A DNA stretch of 64,000 nt from Selenomonadales bacterium 4137-cl (GTDB lineage: Bacteria > Bacillota > Negativicutes > Sporomusales > UBA7701), in contig JAUOZS010000001.1 in assembly GCA_032334055.1 (NCBI GenBank), forward strand, positions 1,896,501 to 1,960,500. The letters run 5' to 3'. Within the stretch, counting starts at the first letter, position 1. Every line of letters begins with the position of its first letter. The notes under the pieces were generated by a model. It was not told the origin of the DNA, did no database searches, and saw only the letters and a program-made list of their open reading frames with translations. Shown in pieces: positions 25,664 through 33,568 of the stretch. Both the position numbers and the translations under genes were made by a program.

Positions 25664-26890
25664 TTATTGCCCGGCGCTGAAGCTAACCTGGTTGCGGCCG
25701 CCGTTCTTGGCCTGGTATAGCGCTTTGTCGGCGCGGCGGTAGAGGTCGTAGACGGTTTTGTCGCCGGGTTGGGCCTGGGCGACGCCGATGCTGACGGTGA
25801 AGGCCGGGGCTGGAGGCGTCGATTGTTCGAAGAGGCGGCCGCACTGCCCGCGGAGGCGTTCGGCGATGGTTACGGCCTTTTCGCCGTCGGTGCGGGGCAG
25901 CAGCAGGGCGAATTCTTCCCCGCCGGTGCGGCCGAAGCTGTCCCGCTCGCGGATGATGTCGAGGATGTGGGCGCTGAAGGTCTTGAGGGCGTCGTCGCCG
26001 GCGTGGTGGCCGAAGGTGTCGTTGATGGCTTTGAAGTGGTCGATGTCGATGACGAATAGTGACAGGGGCGAGTCATCGAGGGCGCGGACGGCGAATTCTT
26101 CCTCAGCTCGCCGGAAGAAGCCGCGGCGGTTGAGCGCGCCGGTGAGTTCGTCGCGGGTGGCGAGTTCGGCGAGTTTGTCGCGCGTGACCGCGTCCTGGTG
26201 GCGGCCGAGGTATTCCCGGCGGCGCGACGTGTAGTAGCGGGCGGAGAAGTAGAGGCCGATGATGTTGACGATGAGGAAGGAGGCGACGAAGATAAGGACG
26301 ATGGCGGGCTGGTCGACTATTTTGATGAGGAAGAAGATGGCGAAGTGGCCGGCGGTGTACAGGAGCGCCGGTATGACGCGGTTCCAGAAGGTGCCGGGGA
26401 CGACGACGTATATGCTCATGATGAGTAGGATGTCGACGGTGTAGTAGTTTATGTAGGTGGGCGGGCGCAGGAAGGCCTGGAGGAATAGGATGCAGGCGGC
26501 GGCGACGAGCCACATGAGGAAGGTCAGCCGGTCGTACTGCGCCGGGCTTACGGAGCGGCCGAGCCTGACGACGTAGGCGGTGATGGCGACGAGAAGTATC
26601 CCCCTGACGGCGAGCGACTGGGGAAGCAGCGGTCCGCCGTCGAGGACGAGGAAGTCGACATAGACGAAGAACAGGTTGATGGCGACCCAGAAGGCGGCCA
26701 ACAGCTTTGCGATCAGGGCGTCGCTGTGCAGGTAGCGCGTCCTGTAGGCGCGCTCAAGGCGTTCGTCGAGGCGCGGTTCGAGTCTGTTTTCGATTTTTCG
26801 GGCGAGAGCGAGCAATTTGCAATCATCTCCAGGCGTAAGCAGTAACAGTATCTTTTCGCCTTCCACCGGCATATTTCCTTTTACTGGCAC
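25664..26890 (-). CDS. membrane-bound diguanylate cyclase (GGDEF)
   Basis: 408 residues. N-terminal ~55 cytoplasmic residues, six membrane spans (about 60-215), a short linker, then a GGDEF domain: TRDELTGALNRRGFF, VIDIDHFKAINDTFGHHAGDDAL, active site GGEEF (323-327). The inhibitory I-site RxxD is present as RERD (314-317), five residues before GGEEF, so product inhibition by cyclic di-GMP is expected. Makes c-di-GMP from two GTP; the membrane part is an unclassified sensor. GTG start 26890 with GGAG six bases upstream; ATG 26872 is also possible. Monocistronic. Confidence 0.93.
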   Translation of the reverse strand: MPVKGNMPVEGEKILLLLTPGDDCKLLALARKIENRLEPRLDERLERAYRTRYLHSDALIAKLLAAFWVAINLFFVYVDFLVLDGGPLLPQSLAVRGILLVAITAYVVRLGRSVSPAQYDRLTFLMWLVAAACILFLQAFLRPPTYINYYTVDILLIMSIYVVVPGTFWNRVIPALLYTAGHFAIFFLIKIVDQPAIVLIFVASFLIVNIIGLYFSARYYTSRRREYLGRHQDAVTRDKLAELATRDELTGALNRRGFFRRAEEEFAVRALDDSPLSLFVIDIDHFKAINDTFGHHAGDDALKTFSAHILDIIRERDSFGRTGGEEFALLLPRTDGEKAVTIAERLRGQCGRLFEQSTPPAPAFTVSIGVAQAQPGDKTVYDLYRRADKALYQAKNGGRNQVSFSAGQ

Positions 26891-27043
26891 ATAATTCTCC
26901 GCTGCGGGGCAAAGCGGCCCGGGCGAAGGACGTTGGGCCGGCCCGGAGCGGAACTGCCAGATAATGGCGGCCGGCTATTTTTCTGGGAGGAATGGAATTG
27001 CCCGCCGTAGGGTAAACTAGGGCAAACGGCAGGAGGTGGATAT

Positions 27044-27568
27044 ATGACGTTACAGTTGACGCAGAAGGAGAAGCAACTGCTGAAGGATCAGACGTCCCAC
27101 GAGAAGGTGTGCATCCAGAAGTACCAGCAGTACGCCTCAAAGGCGGAGGACCCGCAGCTTAAGCAGTTGTTCCGGTCGTACGCCCAGCAGGAGCAGACGC
27201 ATCTGGATACGCTGAACTCGCTGCTGAACGGACAGGCGCCGAGCATGAGCCAGCAGGGTCAGAGCCAGGGACAGGGTCAGCAGGGGATGCAGTCGCAGGC
27301 AGGCCAGAGCCAGCAGGCGAACGGGCAGAGCGGCGCGCAGGCCACGTCGCTGACGGGGGCGGCGCAGGCGAGCCAGGCGGATGCGATGCTGTGCAGCGAT
27401 ATGCTGATGACGGAGAAGTATGTTTCGGGGGCGTACGATACGGCGATTTTCGAGTTCACGGACGCGAACGTGCGCCAGACGCTGAACCATATCCAGAAGG
27501 AGGAGCAGCAGCACGGCGAGGGTATTTATAATTACCTGAGCAGCCACGGGATGTATAGTACGCAGTGA
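27044..27568 (+). CDS. CotF-like spore coat protein
   Basis: 174 residues. Two helical blocks of the coat F/ferritin-like type: LTQKEKQLLKDQTSHEKVCIQKYQQYASKAEDPQLKQLF...QQEQTHLDTLNSLL, and later LCSDMLMTEKYVSGAYDTAIFEF...VRQTLNHIQKEEQQHGEGIYNYL. They are separated by a Gln/Ser/Gly-rich linker (about 70-110). Such proteins are packed into the spore coat of Firmicutes and support a sporulating host. GGAGGTG ribosome site. Likely transcribed by a sporulation sigma factor, although no consensus was assigned. Confidence 0.9.
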   Translation: MTLQLTQKEKQLLKDQTSHEKVCIQKYQQYASKAEDPQLKQLFRSYAQQEQTHLDTLNSLLNGQAPSMSQQGQSQGQGQQGMQSQAGQSQQANGQSGAQATSLTGAAQASQADAMLCSDMLMTEKYVSGAYDTAIFEFTDANVRQTLNHIQKEEQQHGEGIYNYLSSHGMYSTQ

Positions 27569-27575
27569 CGACAAG

Positions 27576-27604
27576 AACCCGGCGGAGGAAGGCTCCGCCG
27601 GGTT
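27576..27604 (+). terminator. coat protein gene terminator
   Basis: AACCCGGCGGAG, loop GAAGG, CTCCGCCGGGTT; a T-rich stretch follows a few bases later. Confidence 0.85.
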
Positions 27605-27720
27605 CGCTGTTTTTTCAAAGGATTTTCCTATGGTTATTTTTTCAAATTGTATTATATAATTTTACTGACTTCGTGAGAAGTGTATAATATGCGCAGGATT
27701 CCGGTTGCAGGAGGTGGCGG

Positions 27721-28080
27721 GTGTTGTATCGGTTGGTTCGGAAGGTGCATTTGTGGGTCGGGTTGATTTTGGCCGTGGTTTTGCTTGTCGAGGCGGTGTC
27801 GGGGCTGATCCTGGCGGAGCCGGGATGGTTCGGCGCGGTAAAACAGAAGCCGCCGGGGATTCAGGCTTCGACACAGGGTACCCAGGGGCAGGCGGCGCCT
27901 GAGCGGGCGAAGAGCGCCCCCGGTGTTTACGGTTTGGCTAAGGGGCTTCACGAGGGCAGGGTGGGCGGTCTGGACCTGAGGTGGGTTATCGATGTTTCCG
28001 CGGTCGGCCTGGTGGTGCTTACGGTGACGGGGGTTTGTCTGGCGGTGCCCGCTCTTCGCGCGCGCGGCCGCAGGCGGTAA
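27721..28080 (+). CDS. small PepSY-associated membrane protein
   Basis: 119 residues, GTG start with GGAGGTG just upstream. First span in LVRKVHLWVGLILAVVLLVEAVSGLILAEPGW, matching the N-terminal helix of PepSY_TM proteins (RxxHxWxGL); a polar middle of ~50 residues; second span VIDVSAVGLVVLTVTGVCLAV; basic tail. Full-length PepSY-TM proteins are much longer, so this is a minimal version of the family. Possible roles in iron/haem or redox transfer are by analogy only. Confidence 0.75.
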   Translation: MLYRLVRKVHLWVGLILAVVLLVEAVSGLILAEPGWFGAVKQKPPGIQASTQGTQGQAAPERAKSAPGVYGLAKGLHEGRVGGLDLRWVIDVSAVGLVVLTVTGVCLAVPALRARGRRR

Positions 28081-28087
28081 CGGTGCG

Positions 28088-28118
28088 AAAAAGCCCAAGC
28101 GCGCCGCTTGGGCTTTTT
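28088..28118. terminator. bidirectional terminator
   Basis: AAAAAGCCCAAGCG and its inverse ending TTTTT, between convergent genes ending at 28080 and 28128. Confidence 0.9.
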
Positions 28119-28127
28119 ATGGGCAGG

Positions 28128-28391
28128 CTATGCCCCGTAGCGTTTCCAGGGTATCTGGTTGAAGGGCAGGCGGGCCAGGAGGGTGACGATGTCTTTGTCG
28201 CCGTAGTAGGTGGGCGACCCGGTGAGATCCTGGGCGATGAGGACAACCGGCAGGCTGGGGAAGTATTTTTGGTACGAGTTTACGGCCTGCTCCGCCGCTA
28301 AGGTGTTGTCGCTGTCGATTACGCCTCCTTTTACCGCCACCACCGCATAGGTAACATCCCGTTCCTTGATAACCGCGCCGTCGAATTCCAT
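28128..28391 (-). CDS. hypothetical protein, 87 residues
   Basis: ATG 28391 is preceded by GGTGGGGTG; a longer frame to 28541 has no ribosome site and different composition. Sequence MEFDGAVIKERDVTYAVVAV has alternating strands, followed by an acidic helix (SDNTLAAEQAVNSYQKYF) and strand PVVLIAQDL, the look of a small alpha/beta protein. No family named with confidence; similar short ORFs are common next to conserved genes in anaerobic Firmicutes. Confidence 0.65.
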   Translation of the reverse strand: MEFDGAVIKERDVTYAVVAVKGGVIDSDNTLAAEQAVNSYQKYFPSLPVVLIAQDLTGSPTYYGDKDIVTLLARLPFNQIPWKRYGA

Positions 28392-28601
28392 AATCACACC
28401 CCACCTTATTACGCTGTTTTCGCGGGAGCGGGCAAGGCCGGCAGCGGCCCCTCTCCCCCGTCCGCTTCTTTTGCTGTCATTAATTCCAGGGCTTGCGGGC
28501 AAAACCCTGCATTTTTTTGCCGGGTTTTCTGTTTGCGCCATAGGTATTTTGGATGGCCGGCCGCGAGGCTAGTCACTTTTGCGGGGAAAACTGCGATTTT
28601 T

Positions 28602-28625
28602 GGGGGCCGGCTTGCGCCGGCCCCC
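28602..28625 (-). terminator. GC hairpin after rsgA (short hairpin repeat family 3)
   Basis: GGGGGCCGGC, loop TTGC, GCCGGCCCCC. It lies 7 bp after the rsgA stop. The T run is on the wrong side for a standard leftward terminator. Confidence 0.55.
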
Positions 28626-28632
28626 TTCACGT

Positions 28633-29712
28633 TTATCTTTTGTGTTTGTTTTTTGCGTTCCGCATGACCTGTTTCATTTCTCCCAGGCCGCCGAACATTC
28701 TGCGGATTTTTTCCTGCTCCAGTTGGCGGGAGTTGAGGCCCTCGTAGCCGATTTCCTTTTGCAGTTTTTCGTAACTGGCAAGGCGTTCCGCGGGCAAGGC
28801 GCCGGTTTCGATGGCTTTGCGGACCGCGCAGCCGGGCTCTTGGGTGTGGGAGCAGTCGTTGTATTTGCAGTTCGCGGCCAACGCTTCGATGTCGGCGAAG
28901 GCTCCGGCCAGGTCGCCGTGATCGAGCTGCAGTTCGCGCATGCCGGGGGTGTCGATGACGATGCCGCCTCCGGGAAGCAGCAACAATTGGCGGTGGGTGG
29001 TGGTGTGCCGCCCTCGGCCGTCGTCCGCGCGGATTTCCCTGGTGGCGAGGAGTTCCTTGCCCAGGAGGCGGTTGATGAGCGTCGATTTGCCGACGCCGGA
29101 CGAGCCGATGAAGGCGATCGTCTTTCCTGCGCCGATATAGGGGAGGATATCCCGGTGGCCGCCATCCTCTTTGCCGGAGGAGACGACGGTATCGGCGCCG
29201 ACGGCGACGGCGGAGACTTCGGCGAGCCGCGCGGCCAGGTCTCCGCAGAGGTCGGCTTTGGTGAGGACGATGACCGGTGCGGCCATGCTGTCGAAGGCGA
29301 CGGTGAGGTAGCGTTCCAGGCGGCGCAGGTTGAAGTCGGCGTTGAGGGCCATGCAGATGAAGACGGTGTCGATGTTGGCGGCGATTATCTGCGTGGCGAC
29401 GGCCGTGCCGGCTGCCTTGCGGGCGAACAGGCTTTTGCGGGTGAGGATGTGGCGGATGACGGCGGTACCGGCGGAGTCGTCAGCCCTGTCGGTCATGACC
29501 CAGTCGCCGACCGCCGGGAAATCCGCGCCGCCGGCGGCGCTATAGGCCAGTTTGCCGGCGACGGCGGCGTTGTATTCGCCCCGCTCGCCGATTAGTTTGT
29601 AGAGGTCGCGGTGCTGCTCGGTTACCCTGGCGATGAACAGACCCTCGTAGAGGGTGGCTTCCTGGCTGAACCGCGGGGTCAGCCCGTATAGTTCCAGATT
29701 TATGTTTTCCAT
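28633..29712 (-). CDS. rsgA: ribosome small-subunit-dependent GTPase A
   Basis: 359 residues from ATG 29712 (GGAGGC upstream; an in-frame ATG at 29733 precedes that site). Circularly permuted GTPase: OB fold first (IARVTEQHRDLYKLIGERGEYNAAVAGKL), G4 TKADLC, G1 GSSGVGKSTLIN, G3 DTPGM, then the zinc motif CKYNDCSHTQEPGCAV. Binds the 30S subunit and releases assembly factors late in maturation. A 19-codon leader peptide and an inverted repeat lie directly upstream, and that whole leader is duplicated at 31812-32009. Confidence 0.95.
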   Translation of the reverse strand: MENINLELYGLTPRFSQEATLYEGLFIARVTEQHRDLYKLIGERGEYNAAVAGKLAYSAAGGADFPAVGDWVMTDRADDSAGTAVIRHILTRKSLFARKAAGTAVATQIIAANIDTVFICMALNADFNLRRLERYLTVAFDSMAAPVIVLTKADLCGDLAARLAEVSAVAVGADTVVSSGKEDGGHRDILPYIGAGKTIAFIGSSGVGKSTLINRLLGKELLATREIRADDGRGRHTTTHRQLLLLPGGGIVIDTPGMRELQLDHGDLAGAFADIEALAANCKYNDCSHTQEPGCAVRKAIETGALPAERLASYEKLQKEIGYEGLNSRQLEQEKIRRMFGGLGEMKQVMRNAKNKHKR

Positions 29713-29897
29713 TTCTGCCTCCAAAATTCGCATTTACGCTTTTGGAGGGAAAATGGCCTTTAGTTCGCCCGTTTTCCCTCCGGGACGAACACAAGCTCCA
29801 AGTTCGGTTTTTTAGACATATTGCATGCCCCCTTTCACCAGGTATCATAGACCGGATACGGCCGGTTGTCAAGGTTTGCCGGGCGCAGGGCGGAATT
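29698..29897 (-). repeat. direct duplication, copy 1: rsgA start and leader
   Basis: About 200 bp nearly identical to 31812-32009. It includes the first six codons of rsgA, its ribosome site, an inverted repeat GGAGGGAAAA/TTTTCCCTCC, and the leader peptide with its own ribosome site. Homology stops inside rsgA codon 7. The two copies flank the glycosyltransferase gene. Confidence 0.85.
29760..29819 (-). CDS. 19-codon leader peptide upstream of rsgA
   Basis: Reads MSKKPNLELVFVPEGKRAN, stop. AAAGGGGG ribosome site 8 bases before ATG; 47 bp between its stop and rsgA. The inverted repeat GGAGGGAAAA (inside the last codons) / TTTTCCCTCC could let ribosome position in the peptide affect rsgA expression. 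In the duplicated copy at 31.9 kb one A is missing, so that peptide is out of frame. Attenuation is inferred. Confidence 0.5.
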   Translation of the reverse strand: MSKKPNLELVFVPEGKRAN

Positions 29898-30160
29898 TTT
29901 TGGGCCGGCTCCGCCGGCCCCCCTCTCCCCTGTCTTTAAACCCTTCGATAGAATCACCGGCTAATAAAACACCGGCTGAAAATGCTGCGCCTTTATCATC
30001 AGCTAATTAACATTACGCTTCCTAAGCGGCTTTTTCCTAACTCCCGTTGCCCAGTTTGACGGTTTGAGAGGAAGGTCAATTTTGTGGTTGGGAATAAAGG
30101 AAATATACCGGATAACGAAGAAAGAATTAAGGAATTTTTCGTAGTAATGAGGTATTACTT
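29820..30160. other. rsgA upstream and glycosyltransferase 5' region
   Basis: Contains the end of duplication copy 1, a GGGCCGGC-TCC-GCCGGCCC hairpin at 29902-29920 with the trailing CCCTCTCCCC shared by other intergenic hairpins, and an AT-richer stretch (from 29940) that should carry the glycosyltransferase promoter. No gene seen. Confidence 0.4.
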
Positions 30161-31687
30161 TTGAAAAGTAGCCATGCGATTCTGCGCTGGGGTTTTAGCT
30201 CCTGGCTGGCTGTCGGCATTGCCGGTATTTTAATAACCCCGGTTCTTTATTTGTTCAGCAACGGTTTTGGCGAGCAAGGCGAGGTAACGTTTTCTACCGT
30301 TTCCTGGTTGTTGGCAAATGGTAACCCGTTATATGTGGGCCCGGATTCAGCCGAGCGTTACAGCCTGCAGCACGGGCCAATAGTTTATTTTGTCGTCGGC
30401 TATATTATGAAAGCGTTCGGTCCAAGTTATCTGACAGCGAAGGTTGCCACTGTCGGCGCTCTGATGCTTTCGATTGCGTTTTCCTGGCTGCTGTTTAGAA
30501 AACGTCTTTCGAGAGTGGACAGCGTCTGCTTGCTGGGTCTGGAAGCATGGCTTTTTATGCACTGGCCTTACACATATCTGATCCGCCCGGATGCATTGAT
30601 GCTTTTGTGCGTAACTGCGGGCCTTTATTTTGTCGAAGCTTTGCAGAAACGGTCTCAGTTGATCATTGTCATCGCCCTACTTTTGGGGTTGATGATAAAT
30701 CTTAAGATACACGGCTTTATATATTTTTTGCCGATCTTATACCTCGTGTACAGGAGCTTTGGGGCAAGAACCGTTGCCGTTATCGGCGGTCTATCAATAT
30801 TATTGGCCGTTGTGCCATTCTTATCGCCATATGTATCACTGACAAATTATTTATTTTGGCTGTCAGGCTCGATTAATCACGGTATAATGGTCGGTCGAAT
30901 TGTCGCCAAGATATTGCTTGTTGCTGCAATCGTTATATTGCCTGTCGCGGTCGGGAAATTATGCGGCATTAACTTGCGATCATTTTACTTGAGCCACAGG
31001 CCCCTTCTTCTCGTTGTATTTGTCGCCACGGTTTTGCCGTCGATAATAGGCTCAAAGGTAGGAAGCGGCACTAACCACCTAATACCGCTTATTCCCACGT
31101 TTATGTACTTATATATGCTATTTATCGGTTATGTCAGGCAAAAACAGGCCTCTTGGCAGCCGTCAGCCGTTTCTCCGGGGGCGCGATACTTGAGCGTCGC
31201 GCTGATAACGCTGATTGTTGTCATTGTGACTATCGGCGGCATCAATCCCCAAAAAAGAATGGTTGAGAAAATAAAGGCTAGCGGCGGGGAGACAATTATC
31301 CAAGATCTACGGCGCCTGGAGGCTGATTATGCGGGATGTACGCTAGCTATCGGCTATGGAGAAAAGGATAGTATGCTTTACAGCAATATTACTCCTTTGC
31401 CGGTTTTTCACGGAAGCCCGTATCTCATCGATATGGTCGCCCTAGGGGATATGGCAGGCTCGGGCGTAACTATACCGGCCGCAACGGCCCAGAAACTGAA
31501 CGACGGCGCGATAAGGGTCTGGCTTATTCCCAGGGGGGAAAAACCCTTCGCTTATTATTTGTTTAACGGCTCGTTTAGAGATAATTTTTTAAATCACTAT
31601 CAAATGGCTGGTAAAACCAAATACTTCGATGTCTGGGTTTACCGCAGCATGGACAGAGCTAAATTAAACTCCAATCAGGCATTTTGA
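30161..31687 (+). CDS. polytopic GT-C-type glycosyltransferase (family 39-like)
   Basis: 508 residues, about ten to eleven membrane spans. The first external loop is long (GFGEQGEVTFSTVSWLLANGNPLYVG, then SAERYSLQHGPIVYFVVGYI), with acidic residues early in that loop as in GT-C enzymes that use lipid-linked sugars; later IRPDALMLLCVTAGLY and GSGTNHLIPLIPTFMYLY fit the dolichyl-phosphate-mannose transferase superfamily. C-terminal ~140 residues are a soluble extracytoplasmic domain. TTG start with GAGG seven bases upstream. Base composition is lower in GC than neighbours, and it sits between two copies of the rsgA leader, suggesting insertion. Function inferred from topology only. Confidence 0.75.
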   Translation: MKSSHAILRWGFSSWLAVGIAGILITPVLYLFSNGFGEQGEVTFSTVSWLLANGNPLYVGPDSAERYSLQHGPIVYFVVGYIMKAFGPSYLTAKVATVGALMLSIAFSWLLFRKRLSRVDSVCLLGLEAWLFMHWPYTYLIRPDALMLLCVTAGLYFVEALQKRSQLIIVIALLLGLMINLKIHGFIYFLPILYLVYRSFGARTVAVIGGLSILLAVVPFLSPYVSLTNYLFWLSGSINHGIMVGRIVAKILLVAAIVILPVAVGKLCGINLRSFYLSHRPLLLVVFVATVLPSIIGSKVGSGTNHLIPLIPTFMYLYMLFIGYVRQKQASWQPSAVSPGARYLSVALITLIVVIVTIGGINPQKRMVEKIKASGGETIIQDLRRLEADYAGCTLAIGYGEKDSMLYSNITPLPVFHGSPYLIDMVALGDMAGSGVTIPAATAQKLNDGAIRVWLIPRGEKPFAYYLFNGSFRDNFLNHYQMAGKTKYFDVWVYRSMDRAKLNSNQAF

Positions 31688-31746
31688 GGTTGGCCCAGGC
31701 CTGATGTATTCGGATAAAAGGAAGATATGGGTCCAACCAAAAGCCC

Positions 31747-31772
31747 GAGGGCCGGCCTAAAAGCCGGCCCTC
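31747..31772 (+). terminator. glycosyltransferase gene terminator
   Basis: GAGGGCCGGC, loop CTAAAA, GCCGGCCCTC, then TAATAATA. Confidence 0.75.
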
Positions 31773-31811
31773 TAATAATAGAACCAGCCCCGTAAATCTA
31801 TAGTGTGCTAA

Positions 31812-32009
31812 ATTTATGTTTTCCATTTCTGCCTCCAAAATTCGCATTTACGCTTTTGGAGGGAAACTGGCCTTTAGTTCGTCCGTTTTCCCTCCGGGAC
31901 GAACACAAGCTCCAAGTTCGGTCTTTAGGCATAGTAAATGCCCCCTTTTCCCGGTATCGCAAACCGGATGCGGCCCGGTTGTCAAGGTTTGCCGGGCGCA
32001 GGGCGGAAT
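31812..32009 (-). repeat. direct duplication, copy 2 of the rsgA leader
   Basis: Matches 29698-29897 with scattered substitutions and a one-base gap in the peptide region. It contains an orphan copy of the rsgA ribosome site and ATG plus six codons, after which the frame diverges. No rsgA body follows. Confidence 0.85.
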
Positions 32010-32075
32010 GCGCGTTGTACCCGTTAAAGGATTTTTTCCCTTAGTTGTATAATCATGGAACTGAGGTGATTTATT

Positions 32076-32722
32076 ATGTTTGAAGTAAAGACAAGCCTCT
32101 TCTTCCAACGCTGTTTGTTTTTTGCCTTTATCATTAGCTCAGTCGTATTGATAAATTTTCTTGCGAAATTAGGGGCAGGGTTGTTCGGACTTATGGGAGT
32201 GCTAAATCCGGACGATAGTACTGTATTGGTAGTAAGTGTGCTTAAAGCCCGGATAAGAGAGCATCTGACGATTTGTTTCGATGCTTTTCTGCTGGTCGTG
32301 TTTGTGGGAATGGTAAACCATTTGCTATATTCGTGCTGGCTGACACAAGCCGCGGCAAATGCCGCGAGAATTAAATCATCCCCCGCGACGAGCGGATATC
32401 CGCCTATAAACTGTTTTTCGGTTTGTTGGTGCCAATATTGAATTTATCATTCATAAAACACGCATTCACGGACATTCGCTCACGCTTCGACTGTGATAAG
32501 AAACATGTCAGCCCCTCACAGGTTAAGTGGTTGACGGACGCGGTCATCACCGGTTATCTGTGCGTAGGCGCGGGAATTGCCCTCTGGTTTTGGGGTTATT
32601 ACGGTTCTTCAATTTACCTGCTGCTTTGCGCTGTTTTGCTGGGATTTATCTCCGTTTATCTCGCCGCGCAATTGGCCATCGCGGTGGATAATTTGATGAA
32701 CGGTGGCGGGCAGGAAGGATGA
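32076..32722 (+). pseudogene. frameshifted DUF4328-like membrane protein
   Basis: First frame (32076-32441): MFEVKTSLFFQRCLFFAFIISSVV, a loop, FDAFLLVVFVGMVNHLLYSCWL, then AAANAARIKSSP. The second frame, open from 32375 to 32722, continues PRDERISAYKLFFGLLVPILNLSFIKHAFTDI and two more spans (YLCVGAGIALWFWGYYG; LLCAVLLGFISVYLAAQLAIA). Joined at the CCCCC run (32380-32384), they give a four-span protein with the (R)xxPILNLxxPxxAxxxI pattern of DUF4328. One missing C explains the shift. The last codon overlaps the next frame. Confidence 0.7.
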
Positions 32723-32790
32723 CGAAGACCCGGGAGGGTTCTGGTGCCGGGGGGGGCCAAACAGAAGGAAAGCGGAGGCGGGGGAAGGCT

Positions 32791-33396
32791 GTGGATTTCG
32801 ACCGGACGATTGCCGCGCTTGAGAAGAACGGCTACCGGGTAACCTGCTTCGCAACGGCCGAGGACGCGGCCCGCTATCTGGAAGGCGGTATAACCGGCAA
32901 GTCGGTAGGGTTCGGCGATTCCGACACTTTGCGGCGCATGGGGCTGTTCGAACGGCTCGCCGCCCGCAACAGGGTCGTCGATCCCCAGCACTGCGCCGCC
33001 GGGAAGTCGTTTACGGATACGGCGAGGGAATGCCTGACGACGGAAGTTTTTCTGACATCCGTCAACGCTTTGGCGGCAACCGGGGAGCTGGTAAATATCG
33101 ACGGGACGGGCAACCGTCTGGCCGGTTCGCTGTTTGGCCATCAGAAGGTGTATTTCGTTGTCGGCGCCAATAAGATCGCACCGACGCTGGAGGCGGCCGT
33201 GTGGCGCGCCCGCAACGTGGCCGCGCCCCGCAACGCGGCGCGGCTGGGGCTGAGGACGCCCTGCGCCCGGCGCGGGGACCGCTGCTACGATTGCGCCAGC
33301 CCGGACCGCATCTGCAACGGGATGTTGATTCATTTCAAGAAGATGAACGACATCGATATGGAAGTGGTGCTGATAGACGAAGAGCTTGGCTTTTGA
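32791..33396 (+). CDS. LUD-domain protein (lactate utilisation type, DUF162)
   Basis: 201 residues from GTG 32791, giving the typical short N terminus (M)DFDRTIAALEKNGY; an ATG at 32719 would add 24 low-complexity residues. LUD blocks: GKSVGFGDSDTLRRMGLFERL, TARECLTTEVFLTSVNALAATGELVNIDGTGNRLAGSLFGHQKVYFVVGANKI. The C terminus has four cysteines (TPCARRGDRCYDCASPDRIC), possibly metal binding. Stand-alone LUD proteins of this kind are common in anaerobes; no lutAB partners here. Exact function unknown. Confidence 0.88.
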   Translation: MDFDRTIAALEKNGYRVTCFATAEDAARYLEGGITGKSVGFGDSDTLRRMGLFERLAARNRVVDPQHCAAGKSFTDTARECLTTEVFLTSVNALAATGELVNIDGTGNRLAGSLFGHQKVYFVVGANKIAPTLEAAVWRARNVAAPRNAARLGLRTPCARRGDRCYDCASPDRICNGMLIHFKKMNDIDMEVVLIDEELGF

Positions 33397-33414
33397 ACGG
33401 CTAAGGCAAAGGAC

Positions 33415-33441
33415 AATCCCTGCAACGCGCTTGCGGGGATT
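33415..33441 (+). terminator. LUD gene terminator
   Basis: AATCCCTGCAA, loop CGCGC, TTGCGGGGATT, then CGTCTTTTT. Confidence 0.85.
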
Positions 33442-33568
33442 CGTCTTTTTCGGGGGGATGTTGAGGGCCGGCTTGACGCTCGGAAAAAGGTCGGGAGGTT
33501 GTAGTGCGAAAAAGGAATCGCGGGTAAAATGCCTAATATTATCATTATTGGAAAAAGGAGGTTATGGG

